Of a stretch of 64,000 nt of DNA, positions 1 to 7,957 are shown piece after piece. How positions within the stretch are numbered: position 1 is the first letter of the stretch; the number at the start of each line of letters is the position of its first letter. The translations under genes were made by a program, and so were the position numbers. This DNA is from Micavibrio sp. UBA6929 (lineage in GTDB: Bacteria; Pseudomonadota; Alphaproteobacteria; Micavibrionales; Micavibrionaceae), in the NCBI GenBank assembly GCA_002448815.1, contig DKAJ01000012.1, forward strand, positions 242,039 through 306,038, written 5' to 3'. The notes beneath the pieces were generated by a model. That model had not been told where the DNA came from, did not search any database, and saw nothing but the letters and a program-made list of their open reading frames with translations.

Positions 1-204
1 ATTGACCTTACCCTCATCTGCGAAGCGCCTAAAATCACCCCGCACGCACCTGCCATGATTGCGCGCGTCGCGGACATCTTGCAAATTGACCAACGCCGCG
101 TCAGCATCAAGGCCACAACCACTGAAAAATTAGGCTTCACTGGCCGCAAAGAAGGCATCGCCGCACAAGCCGTGGCCACAGTAAAGGTTCCTGAATATGA
201 ATAA
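1..204 (+). CDS. ispF: 2-C-methyl-D-erythritol 2,4-cyclodiphosphate synthase (IspF domain), 3' end only
   Basis: The frame is open from base 1 to a TAA at 202-204 and gives the last 67 residues of an IspF domain. The family signature KATTTEKLGFTGR followed by EGIAAQA is plain; this is the C-terminal part of the zinc-dependent cyclase of the MEP isoprenoid pathway. In alphaproteobacteria IspF is often fused to IspD, and the missing N-terminus means a bifunctional IspDF cannot be excluded. Its stop overlaps the pgpA start by 8 bases, so the two are probably translationally coupled. The order ispF-pgpA-cinA is common in the class. Confidence 0.93.
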   Translation: MDLTLICEAPKITPHAPAMIARVADILQIDQRRVSIKATTTEKLGFTGRKEGIAAQAVATVKVPEYE

Positions 205-661
205 GGCCCATCCTGCCATCATCCTTGCAAGCTGGTTTTACAGTGGCTTTTTAAAGCCAGCGCCTGGCACATGGGGTTCTCTTGCCGCCCTGCCCTTTGG
301 CGCATTGTTACTTTATAACGATAGCCTGCCTGTTATGTGCGCTGCCATTGCAATTGTCTTTGCTGTTGGCCTATGGAGCGCAAAAATCTTCGACCAACAA
401 AGCGGAACACACGACAATAAAAGCATCGTCATTGATGAGGTAGCAGGCCAATGGATTGCCCTGATCCCTGCGCTGCTAACATGGCAATATATCCTCATGG
501 CCTTTGTCCTGTTTCGCGCCTTTGATATCCTTAAACCTTGGCCGATCAGCTTTATGGATAAAAAACTAGGCGGCGCAATGGGCGTTATGCTGGATGATGT
601 CTTTGCAGGTATCTTTGCTGGCACAATCATCCTGATCATTAGGATCTATTATGACGGATAA
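197..661 (+). CDS. pgpA: Phosphatidylglycerophosphatase A
   Basis: This 154-residue membrane protein should dephosphorylate phosphatidylglycerophosphate to phosphatidylglycerol in the inner membrane. Family marks are GTWGSLAAL near residues 24-32, the acidic VIDEVAGQW around 78-86, DILKPWPI near 110-117 and a second acidic patch LDDVFAG near 132-138. Hydrophobic segments lie between these patches. The length is usual for PgpA. The ATG overlaps the end of ispF, and its stop lies inside the start of the next gene (11-base overlap), so it sits in a tight operon. I am sure of the family. Confidence 0.93.
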   Translation: MNKAHPAIILASWFYSGFLKPAPGTWGSLAALPFGALLLYNDSLPVMCAAIAIVFAVGLWSAKIFDQQSGTHDNKSIVIDEVAGQWIALIPALLTWQYILMAFVLFRAFDILKPWPISFMDKKLGGAMGVMLDDVFAGIFAGTIILIIRIYYDG

Positions 662-1148
662 CATACTCCACGACTTGTTTTCTGCCCTACAATCATGCGT
701 CGCAATGATTGCAGTCGCAGAATCGTGTACAGGCGGTCAATTGGCCGCGCGCATCACCGCTCAATCAGGTGCATCTGCGATCTTTGAGCGCGGATATGTC
801 ACATACACGAACCAAGCAAAACAAGACTGCCTTGGTGTCCCTAGCGCAATGTTAGATAAGCACGGCGCGGTAAGCCTTGAAGTCGCCGAAGCCATGGCAC
901 AGGGCGCCGTACAAAACAGTAATGCACAAATTGCTGTCTCCACTACCGGCATTGCAGGCCCCGATGGCGGCACCGCAGAAAAGCCCGTAGGCCTTGTTTG
1001 TTTTGGCTTTGCCATTAAAAACGGCGACAGCGGCGCGGTAAAGCATCTCTTTACGGGCGAGCGCAGCACCATCCAAAAACAAGCCGTAGATTTTGCAATT
1101 AAGCTTGCGTCACAAACATTACACGAAAAGGTAATTAACGCATCATGA
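651..1148 (+). CDS. pncC: CinA C-terminal domain protein / nicotinamide-nucleotide amidase
   Basis: A stand-alone CinA C-terminal domain of 165 residues, the form known as PncC, which hydrolyses nicotinamide mononucleotide to nicotinate mononucleotide in pyridine nucleotide salvage. AVAESCTGG at residues 21-29 holds the conserved serine region, and TGIAGPDGGTAEKPVGLV near 100-116 is the second hallmark. No MoaB-like N-terminal half is present, as is usual in alphaproteobacteria. The ATG overlaps pgpA by 11 bases and the TGA overlaps the next start (ATGA), indicating one transcript. Confidence 0.92.
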   Translation: MTDNILHDLFSALQSCVAMIAVAESCTGGQLAARITAQSGASAIFERGYVTYTNQAKQDCLGVPSAMLDKHGAVSLEVAEAMAQGAVQNSNAQIAVSTTGIAGPDGGTAEKPVGLVCFGFAIKNGDSGAVKHLFTGERSTIQKQAVDFAIKLASQTLHEKVINAS

Positions 1149-2074
1149 CCCATAATAAACAAACCTTTGTATCTGGCTGCGACAGCAACTATTTCCCAAT
1201 GCTTTTAGAATGGGTGCACTCAGTTCGTGCGCACAAACAAAGCAAAGATTTCGATATTTGCATCATGAATACCGGCCTAACCGAAGAACAATGCAACATC
1301 CTAAAGCCTCTTGTTACGCACGTAAAAACGCCAGACTGGCCTTGCGACCTGCCAGAATATAAAATTCGCGGGCGTGAATATCTAAAATCATGTGTCTGCC
1401 GCCCGTTTATTCCAAATCTGTTTCCAGATTACGAAACCTATATGTGGATGGATGCCGATATGTGGGTGCAAGACTGGCGTGCAATTGATCTGTACATGAC
1501 AGGCGCTTCGCGTGGGTGTCTTAGTATAACAACCCAATCAGACCGCGCCTATTTACGCCAAATCCGCATCAAATGGCTTGGCAACCTGCCATGGAAAGTG
1601 CGCGGATTTTATTTCACCAATGCGCTGAACGCCTTTGGCTTTAAAACCGCAAAGAAGATCTTGCCCTATAATGTTTTAAACGCAGGATCCTTTGCTATGC
1701 GCGGCGATTCTCCGCACTGGAAACGCTGGCAAGAGCTCTTATTACAGGCGCTTAAAAAAGGGAAAATCTTCACTGCCGAGCAACTGACATTAGGCATGCT
1801 GACATACTTGGAAGACTATCCAGTTGAAATTTTACCCGCATGGACGCAGTGGCTCTGTGAAAACAAACCTCTATGGGATGAGGAAAAAAGCATCTTTGTT
1901 GAAACCTTCCTGCCGAACGAACCTATCGGCATCATCCATGTATCTGGTTATGATGAAATGCGCGTAGACCGCCGCGTGACAACGCCGATCAAAACTGTCG
2001 ACGGTAAAGTCATTGATAAAACATTTCGCTATATGGGGTATGACGGAGAAAATCAAACGCCGCTATCACCGTAA
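1145..2074 (+). CDS. GT8-like glycosyltransferase, acceptor unknown
   Basis: The 309-residue soluble protein has the look of a GT-A fold glycosyltransferase of the GT8/general stress type. An N-terminal strand with a 'VSGCDSNYF' start is followed by 'YMWMDADMWVQDW' near residues 99-111; the DAD at 103-105 would bind the metal and nucleotide sugar. A later 'NAGSFAMRGDSPHW' resembles the acceptor-side loop of these enzymes. I see no signal peptide or membrane segment. The start forms an ATGA overlap with pncC. Its 3' end overlaps the convergent COQ10-like gene by 22 bases. This gene is not part of the usual ispF-pgpA-cinA / ratA-lipA neighbourhood and may be an insertion. The sugar and acceptor cannot be named. 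Confidence 0.7.
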   Translation: MTHNKQTFVSGCDSNYFPMLLEWVHSVRAHKQSKDFDICIMNTGLTEEQCNILKPLVTHVKTPDWPCDLPEYKIRGREYLKSCVCRPFIPNLFPDYETYMWMDADMWVQDWRAIDLYMTGASRGCLSITTQSDRAYLRQIRIKWLGNLPWKVRGFYFTNALNAFGFKTAKKILPYNVLNAGSFAMRGDSPHWKRWQELLLQALKKGKIFTAEQLTLGMLTYLEDYPVEILPAWTQWLCENKPLWDEEKSIFVETFLPNEPIGIIHVSGYDEMRVDRRVTTPIKTVDGKVIDKTFRYMGYDGENQTPLSP

Positions 2075-2496
2075 AGGGCTTGCGCGCGCTCCTCAAAGGC
2101 AGAAACCATACGCTTAACGGCCTCATTGAAAAAGACATTGATCAAATTCTGCAAAAGCGGATTGCGAAATTCAAACTCAACGTAAAAATCAATGGTGCAT
2201 GTGCCGTCATCTTCACGTAAAAAACGCCAATGATTAGATAGATGCTTCATCGGGCCAGATAAATACTCAACATGAATGTGATCCGGTCGTAACGCTGTCA
2301 CTCGCGAACCAAAACTTTCACGGATCATTTTATACCCAATAACCAGATCAGCATAAAACACATTGCCTTCACGGCGAGTAATGCGGCAACCACGGCACCA
2401 TGGCAAAAAACGCGGATATTGCTCAACATCCGCAACAAGATCAAAAAGCTGCTCTGGCGTGTAAGGCAAATGGCGTTGCTCGGCATGTGTAGGCAA
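2053..2496 (-). CDS. COQ10/RatA-type START-domain protein (ubiquinone-binding)
   Basis: A 147-residue single START/polyketide-cyclase domain. 'YTPEQLFDLVADVEQYPRF' and 'PWCRGCRI' near the N-terminus are typical of the COQ10/RatA group, as is the final helix with 'NEAVKRMVSAFEERA'. In alphaproteobacteria these proteins are normally next to lipA and are taken to bind ubiquinone and support respiration; the name RatA toxin comes from E. coli and need not apply. The start codon is TTG at 2496, with an AAGGGA ribosome site about ten bases upstream that overlaps the end of the preceding gene. It is probably co-transcribed with lipA and the secreted protein. Confidence 0.88.
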   Translation of the reverse strand: MPTHAEQRHLPYTPEQLFDLVADVEQYPRFLPWCRGCRITRREGNVFYADLVIGYKMIRESFGSRVTALRPDHIHVEYLSGPMKHLSNHWRFLREDDGTCTIDFYVEFEFRNPLLQNLINVFFNEAVKRMVSAFEERAQALYGDSGV

Positions 2497-2513
2497 AACG
2501 AAAGTTCCCTTAG

Positions 2514-3131
2514 CTATTTGTCCGTCAGGCTTTCAGCGACAATAAAGGACATAAACGCCGCAGGCTTATCTTCACTAAGGTCACGCGGCGTCGATACTGA
2601 AATCGCGGCGAGAGGCTCTTGGCTCTCGGCGGATTTAATTTCAAACCCAGAAAGAATAATCGTCTCAGTTTGGGCAACCGGATAATAAACAGGCGTAACA
2701 CCTTTTAGGCCATCTTTGCTCTCATTATACAAGGCATTAAAGTGCAAGTGAAAGGCTTCACGATTGCCTTCTTTCGCCAAGACGTGGCAATTCTGGTTAT
2801 CTTCGACAATAACGATATAAACGCCCTGCTTAAACGGAACTGACCAGACTTCACCTTTTTGCGTTTTTGAGAACCCTAAAAACAAATCGCGTTTCTCACC
2901 TTCATGACGCGAGAAGTTTGCATCCAAAAACGCATAACGGCTCTTGTTAACCTGATCAACAAAACAGGCCTTCTTAAACAAACTGTAGCCAATAAGCGCT
3001 TGCTCTAGCGAAAGTTTTTGTGCCGCTGTTAATTGCGGCGGAGCAGCCTGAGAGGAAGCTTCTTGCGCAAAAGAACCCGCACTAAAAAATACAGTGATTA
3101 ACGACGTCAAAATGGCTAGAGAACGCAACAT
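2514..3131 (-). CDS. Unknown secreted protein in the lipA operon
   Basis: I do not recognise this 205-residue protein. A signal peptide is clear: MLRSLAILTSLITVFFSAGS then AFA-type cleavage near residue 22. A short Ala/Gln/Pro-rich linker follows, then a mixed alpha/beta region with two cysteines (near residues 56 and 114) that could form a disulphide in the periplasm. It starts six bases after the lipA stop and ends just before the COQ10-like start, so it is transcribed with both. It splits the usually adjacent lipA and ratA genes. A link to envelope or respiration is only a guess from position. Confidence 0.75.
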   Translation of the reverse strand: MLRSLAILTSLITVFFSAGSFAQEASSQAAPPQLTAAQKLSLEQALIGYSLFKKACFVDQVNKSRYAFLDANFSRHEGEKRDLFLGFSKTQKGEVWSVPFKQGVYIVIVEDNQNCHVLAKEGNREAFHLHFNALYNESKDGLKGVTPVYYPVAQTETIILSGFEIKSAESQEPLAAISVSTPRDLSEDKPAAFMSFIVAESLTDK

Positions 3132-3137
3132 AACCCT

Positions 3138-4103
3138 TTACTCAGCCGCCATTTTCGCAAGCTTTTCCTCGCGCGCAGCTTTCAGCTTTTTAAAATCATC
3201 ACCCGCATGATGCGAAGAACGCGTAAGCGGTGTACATGATGCCATCAAGAAACCTTTGCGGCGCGCCATTTTCTCAAGCTCTTCAAATTCCTCAGGCGTC
3301 CACCATTTGGCGACTGGCGCATGCTTTGGCGTTGGCTGCAGGTACTGGCCAATTGTAATGAAATCAATATTCGCGGCGCGCATATCATCCATAACCTGAC
3401 TAACTTCTTCTTTTGTTTCTCCAAGGCCAACCATCATGCCGGACTTTGTAAAGATCATAGAGTCGATCTCTTTCACACGGCGCAGTAAGTTAAGCGAACG
3501 GAAGTAACGCGCACCTGGGCGAATAGTCGGATACAAACGCGGAACCGTTTCTAAATTGTGATTAAAAACATCTGGACGCGCCAATGCAACACTGTCAATC
3601 GCATCTTGGTCGCCGCGGAAATCACCCGGCAGAATTTCTACCGTTGTATCTGGACTTTTGTGGCGGATGGCACCAATTGTCTTCACAAAGTGATCTGCAC
3701 CGCCGTCTTTTAGATCATCACGGTCAACGGAGGTCACAACCACATGCTTTAGGCCCATTTGCTCAACCGCAACGCCAACGCGAAGTGGCTCATACTTATC
3801 AAGCTCATCCGGACGGCCAGTCGCAACGTTACAAAACGCACAAGCGCGCGTGCAAACCTCACCCATAATCATAAAGGTTGCATGCTTTTGCTGCCAGCAT
3901 TCGCCAACATTCGGGCAACCTGCCTCTTCGCAAACAGTTGTCAGCTTATGCTTGCGCACGATATCACGCGTTTCATTGTAAACCTCACCTTGCGGGGCAG
4001 GAACGCGGATCCAATCAGGCTTTGTGCCCGCAGGACGATTAGGGTTCTTCTGCTTTTCAGGGTGGCGTTTTTCTGGCTTTAGCAGTTCTGTATTATAAGT
4101 CAT
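3138..4103 (-). CDS. lipA: Lipoyl synthase
   Basis: LipA is the radical SAM enzyme that inserts two sulphur atoms into the octanoyl group on lipoyl domains of 2-oxoacid dehydrogenases. The auxiliary cluster cysteines are at 58, 63 and 69 (CEEAGCPNVGEC), and the radical SAM triad CTRACAFC is at 84-91. The C-terminal RSSHHAGDDF carries the conserved serine that ligates the auxiliary cluster. Length (321) is normal. It heads a three-gene minus-strand operon and is divergent from ccrM across about 150 bases. Confidence 0.97.
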   Translation of the reverse strand: MTYNTELLKPEKRHPEKQKNPNRPAGTKPDWIRVPAPQGEVYNETRDIVRKHKLTTVCEEAGCPNVGECWQQKHATFMIMGEVCTRACAFCNVATGRPDELDKYEPLRVGVAVEQMGLKHVVVTSVDRDDLKDGGADHFVKTIGAIRHKSPDTTVEILPGDFRGDQDAIDSVALARPDVFNHNLETVPRLYPTIRPGARYFRSLNLLRRVKEIDSMIFTKSGMMVGLGETKEEVSQVMDDMRAANIDFITIGQYLQPTPKHAPVAKWWTPEEFEELEKMARRKGFLMASCTPLTRSSHHAGDDFKKLKAAREEKLAKMAAE

Positions 4104-4197
4104 AAGCGTGCCTCAATTCTCTATCGCCTGTTGTAGAACATCTATGCGCAGAGGATCAAGAAAAACCGCCTGTTTTATAAGAAAAAATAATTTTTTC

Positions 4198-4289
4198 TTG
4201 ACGCAGAATCCATTTTGACTCATGATTCGCCCTCAACAAATTCACAAGGAAATTTAAATGTCTACTAAAAAAGCCAAAGACTCGGATTC
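4198..4289 (+). promoter_or_regulatory. ccrM promoter with GANTC cluster
   Basis: A promoter can be read as TTGACG (4198-4203), a 17-base spacer and CATGAT (4221-4226). GANTC sites lie at 4206-4210 (GAATC), 4217-4221 (GACTC) and 4224-4228 (GATTC), that is in the spacer and over the -10. Two more, GACTC at 4279-4283 and GATTC at 4285-4289, sit in the first codons of ccrM. GANTC is the target of CcrM, and in Caulobacter methylation in the ccrM promoter lowers its activity. The sites are seen directly; the promoter elements and the feedback are inference. Confidence 0.6.
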
Positions 4290-5364
4290 TATCCATAACT
4301 CTATCATTCAGGGCGATTGCGTGAAAGTTATGAACGAATTAGAGGCTGGTAGCGTAGACCTTATTTTCGCAGACCCCCCATATAACCTTCAGCTTGGCGG
4401 CGATCTTCACCGCCCAAACAACAGCAAGGTTGACGCCGTTGACAACGATTGGGATCAATTTGAAAGCCTTAAAACCTATGATGATTTTACGCGCGAATGG
4501 CTCAGCGCCGCGCGTCATGCCCTCAAAGATGATGGCGGCATTTGGGTTATCGGCAGTTACCACAATATTTTCCGTCTTGGCGCTATTTTACAGGATCTTG
4601 GCTTTTGGATCCTTAACGATGTGATTTGGATTAAATCAAACCCAATGCCAAACTTTCGCGGACGCCGCCTAACTAACGCCCATGAAACAATGATCTGGGC
4701 AGGTAAATCCAAGGACAGCAAATATTACTTCAACTATGATGCCATGAAGGCATTGAACGAAGACAAGCAAATGCGCAGTGATTGGTACTTCCCACTTTGC
4801 ACCGGGGCTGAGCGCCTGAAAGATGAAGAAGGCAACAAAGCCCACCCAACGCAAAAGCCAGAGGCCCTGCTCCACCGTGTGTTGATGGCCTCGACAAAGC
4901 CTGGCGACGTTGTCCTAGACCCATTCTTCGGCACTGGCACAACAGGCGCAGTTGCCAAAAAATTAGGCCGTAAATTTATTGGCATCGAACGCGAAGATGA
5001 TTACATCCGCCACGCAACCGTGCGCATTAACGCGATTGACCCACTGGAAAAGAATGTCATTGAAACCAAGGCAAAACGTGAATTGCCGCGCGTACCGTTT
5101 GGATCACTCATCGAACGCGGCCTTTTAGAGCCCGGCACAATCATCAGCGATTCCAAAAACCGCCACAAGGCTAAAATCCACGCCGATGGCAGCGTGATTG
5201 CCCTAAACCAAATACATGATGTACGCGGATCAATCCATAAGGTTGGCGCTGCGCTTCAAAACGCGCCAAGCTGCAATGGATGGACATTCTGGCACTTCAC
5301 CGACCAAAACGGCCAAACGCAGCCAATCGATGCACTGCGCGCGCAAATTCGCGGCACTGCGTAA
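4258..5364 (+). CDS. ccrM: Cell-cycle regulated adenine DNA methyltransferase (GANTC)
   Basis: The 368-residue protein is an orphan beta-class N6-adenine methyltransferase. The catalytic DPPYNLQ is at residues 39-45, and the SAM-binding DPFFGTGTTG follows near 221-230, which is the beta-class order. A C-terminal RAMA-type domain (about 270-360, 'GSLIERGLLEPGTII') is the extension that marks CcrM and is used for DNA recognition. It should methylate GANTC after the replication fork and couple transcription to the cell cycle. There is no restriction enzyme nearby. An AAGGAAA ribosome site precedes the ATG. Five GANTC sites fall in the promoter and first codons. Confidence 0.96.
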   Translation: MSTKKAKDSDSIHNSIIQGDCVKVMNELEAGSVDLIFADPPYNLQLGGDLHRPNNSKVDAVDNDWDQFESLKTYDDFTREWLSAARHALKDDGGIWVIGSYHNIFRLGAILQDLGFWILNDVIWIKSNPMPNFRGRRLTNAHETMIWAGKSKDSKYYFNYDAMKALNEDKQMRSDWYFPLCTGAERLKDEEGNKAHPTQKPEALLHRVLMASTKPGDVVLDPFFGTGTTGAVAKKLGRKFIGIEREDDYIRHATVRINAIDPLEKNVIETKAKRELPRVPFGSLIERGLLEPGTIISDSKNRHKAKIHADGSVIALNQIHDVRGSIHKVGAALQNAPSCNGWTFWHFTDQNGQTQPIDALRAQIRGTA

Positions 5365-5393
5365 AACAGCCAAAGCTACACAAACGTTATAGT

Positions 5394-6392
5394 TTAGTTT
5401 TTCAACCCCTCGCCTGTCATACGCGATTTATTGCGACGACGAAAATCGAGGGTTGATAAATGCAAACGCAGATCATAGTCGCCGTAAAATTCAATTTTCT
5501 CAACAACCGCTGAAATACGTCCAGTTTTCGATGTAAAACCGCGCTTTGACGGCACAGGATCAGCTTCGTAAACTTTAAAATAAATCACAATATAAGCAGG
5601 ACGCTCCTGGTGTAACTTCATATCAGAATATAAACGATTATAAAGCTTTGCAACCTCAGGCGTCACATCAACCTGAGCAGCCTCTAAAGGGGTAGAAAAT
5701 GTAATTTCTGCCCGACTGGGATACTTCCAAACATACTTACTAGGCGCAAATTTTTTGCACTCCCAACTCTCATGGTCTAGCGCCTCAAGCTCAAAGCGGC
5801 TGGTTGAAAAAGGATCGGATAATGGAAAGGCTTCCTGCTGAAAAGAATAACGTTTTAGCCAAATAGGTTGAATCATTTTCATGCGCGTTGGAAAGTTTTT
5901 GACATTCTTCTCTAACGAAGCCTTGGCCTGAACACGCACTTTGTGCCACTTAAAATCATCACGGTAAAAATCTTGATACAAATCACAACGGTTTAAGAGC
6001 AAAAAATTATCAACATCCGTATCATTAGATGTATCATACCCACCCATAGCCCAATACATCTGTGCAAGCGTAGCGCGCGTAATATCAACGTACTTCACAC
6101 GATCGGCTTTTGTCAGCGGCGCAGCGCTTTGCTGATCATTAGTAATTTCACCATGCTCCGCAAGTGCTCTTTCTTTTTCCGTCTGAGCACCCTGTTTATG
6201 CGGTTTATCAGCCTCAGGAGGTGTCCCTTCAAATAAACCAGATAATGTTGATGGTGTTTGCGCGTCAGCTTTCTCATCAGGCTGCGCTATTTCTTCTTTA
6301 GACTTAGAGCCAAACCAGCCCGCATGCCCTGTACCAGAAAAAACAAAAGGAAATAGCGCTAAAAGAAAGAAAAAGGAAAGTAAGAATCTCAT
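5394..6392 (-). CDS. Unknown secreted protein, possibly DUF4852
   Basis: A 332-residue protein with a strong signal peptide (hydrophobic stretch at residues 3-20, cleavage near GHA-GW). A low-complexity acidic and proline-rich linker reaches about residue 95. The folded part begins at 'YVDITRATLAQMYWAMGGYD' and contains two cysteines (near 136 and 210) and many aromatic residues. It reminds me of the proteobacterial DUF4852 family, but I cannot confirm this without a search. It lies eight bases downstream of mutY on the same strand and is convergent with ccrM. No enzymatic motif is visible; an outer-envelope or periplasmic role is inferred only from the signal peptide. Confidence 0.72.
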   Translation of the reverse strand: MRFLLSFFFLLALFPFVFSGTGHAGWFGSKSKEEIAQPDEKADAQTPSTLSGLFEGTPPEADKPHKQGAQTEKERALAEHGEITNDQQSAAPLTKADRVKYVDITRATLAQMYWAMGGYDTSNDTDVDNFLLLNRCDLYQDFYRDDFKWHKVRVQAKASLEKNVKNFPTRMKMIQPIWLKRYSFQQEAFPLSDPFSTSRFELEALDHESWECKKFAPSKYVWKYPSRAEITFSTPLEAAQVDVTPEVAKLYNRLYSDMKLHQERPAYIVIYFKVYEADPVPSKRGFTSKTGRISAVVEKIEFYGDYDLRLHLSTLDFRRRNKSRMTGEGLKN

Positions 6393-6399
6393 TCAAACA

Positions 6400-7473
6400 T
6401 TATACCGTTTTTGAGATTTCATTGTAAACTTTGTTAAACAGCGTCGGCAGCCCCTGCATCTCAGGCGCATCGACGTCCAACCATAAATAATTATTCGGAA
6501 TCTGCACACGAGCCTTACATAAGGTCAACGTCAAATGAAAATGCGTAAAGACATGTGTAATTGAATGCGACGTTTCCTGAATGTCATACATCAAATCACT
6601 GTGCGCAGGCGTTGTACCTTCTTGCCAGTGCGAAGTGGGAAAGCCTAGCGTCTGCGCAAGAATGCCCGTTTCAGGTCTGCGCTCAACCAACAGCCGCCCT
6701 TGCGCGTCTGCCACGATGTAAACGAACCCCTGTTTCTTCGGAACCTTCTTCTTTGCTGCTTTCTTTGGATACGAGGCAACATCTTGCACCGCATGCGCCC
6801 TGCACTGCTCCACAATCGGACACTGCACGCAATCAGGGCTGCGCGGCGTACAGATGCCCGAACCAATATCCATTAAGGCCTGCGCAAAATCACCTGCACG
6901 CACGCCTGTGCCAGAAAAATATGGCGCAACAAGCGCCTTAAAATGTTTAGCGTCCTTTGGAAAAAGACCATCATAAGCCATAACACGCGCAAAAATACGC
7001 TGAATATTACCATCAATGACTGTCGCTTCTTTTTGAAAAGCAATCGACGTGATCGCGGCGCTTGTGTAATCGCCAACGCCGGGCAACGCACGCAAGGCTT
7101 TTTCATTATCTGGGAACACGCCCTCATGCTCAAAAGCGATAACCTGCGCCGCCTTGTGTAAATTACGCGCGCGGGAATAATACCCTAACCCAGCCCAAGC
7201 ATGCATAACCTCGTCTTGCGTTGCGTTCGCCAAATCATGAACGGCTGGCCAAAGCTTTAAGAATTTTTCAAAATAAGGCTTCACCGCAGACACAGTTGTT
7301 TGCTGCAACATAATCTCAGACAGCCAAACATGATAAGCCTCTGCAGGAGGCGTACCTTTTTCCGCACGCCAAGGCAAGCTCCGTGCATGCTGATCATACC
7401 AAGATAAAATTTTGTTCTGGAAAATATGAATATCGCTCACAGAATTCTTGTACTTATTCGCAGATTTTGCCAT
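6400..7473 (-). CDS. mutY: A/G-specific adenine DNA glycosylase
   Basis: MutY removes adenine mispaired with 8-oxoguanine. In this 357-residue protein the catalytic glutamate is E53 in LSEIMLQQTT, the helix-hairpin-helix is LPGVGDYTSAA at 130-140, and the catalytic aspartate is D154 in VIDGN. The 4Fe-4S loop has cysteines at 208, 215, 218 and 224. A C-terminal NUDIX-like 8-oxoG recognition domain follows ('VYIVADAQGRLLVERRPETG'). The start is only nine bases from the divergent dciA start, so each promoter must lie within the other gene. The product is well defined. Confidence 0.96.
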   Translation of the reverse strand: MAKSANKYKNSVSDIHIFQNKILSWYDQHARSLPWRAEKGTPPAEAYHVWLSEIMLQQTTVSAVKPYFEKFLKLWPAVHDLANATQDEVMHAWAGLGYYSRARNLHKAAQVIAFEHEGVFPDNEKALRALPGVGDYTSAAITSIAFQKEATVIDGNIQRIFARVMAYDGLFPKDAKHFKALVAPYFSGTGVRAGDFAQALMDIGSGICTPRSPDCVQCPIVEQCRAHAVQDVASYPKKAAKKKVPKKQGFVYIVADAQGRLLVERRPETGILAQTLGFPTSHWQEGTTPAHSDLMYDIQETSHSITHVFTHFHLTLTLCKARVQIPNNYLWLDVDAPEMQGLPTLFNKVYNEISKTV

Positions 7474-7482
7474 TGTGCCCTT

Positions 7483-7956
7483 ATGAAGCAGGTTTCTGAC
7501 GCAACAACGCGCATTGTCGCCAAAAATTTCAGCCGTAAGTTTGTCTCAATAGGGCGAATTGTCAAGGCATGGCCCGAAATAATGGGCGCAGGCTTTGCGG
7601 ATAAGGCCGTGCCCAATCGCCTGCAATACAGAAAGCCCGGCAAAAAGAACGATAAACCTATCGCAATCTTGGAAATTGCCACATCACACGCAGATGCAAC
7701 GCTCATGCATTACCAAAAAGATGTCATATTAGAGCGCATCGCCCACGTCTTTGGCGAACGCTGGATCAACGATATTAAATTTATCGCCGTCGATAGCATT
7801 AAAACAGCCCAGAAAAGACAAAAAAAGATCACTCGCCCCTTGACGAAAGGGCAAAAAAATCATTTATCAGATGTGCTTGGATCTGTGTCAGATCCATTGA
7901 TTTATGAGCGCCTGCAATCCTTGGGCGAAAATATTTTAAAAAAGAACGAGCAATAA
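7483..7956 (+). CDS. dciA: DciA-like protein (DUF721), replicative helicase loader
   Basis: A 157-residue DUF721 protein, the family that includes DciA, the ancestral loader of DnaB in bacteria lacking DnaC. The N-terminal half shows 'GRIVKAWPEIMG' and 'LEIATSHADATLMHYQKDVILERI', the typical KH-like core; the tail is basic and probably disordered until a last helix. The frame is open from 7426, but the ATG at 7483 (MKQVSDATTR) is a better start because it clears the divergent mutY. It ends one base before efp. In many relatives the order is mutY-dciA-dsbA-smc; here three genes separate dciA from dsbA. Confidence 0.82.
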   Translation: MKQVSDATTRIVAKNFSRKFVSIGRIVKAWPEIMGAGFADKAVPNRLQYRKPGKKNDKPIAILEIATSHADATLMHYQKDVILERIAHVFGERWINDIKFIAVDSIKTAQKRQKKITRPLTKGQKNHLSDVLGSVSDPLIYERLQSLGENILKKNEQ

Positions 7957-7957
7957 T

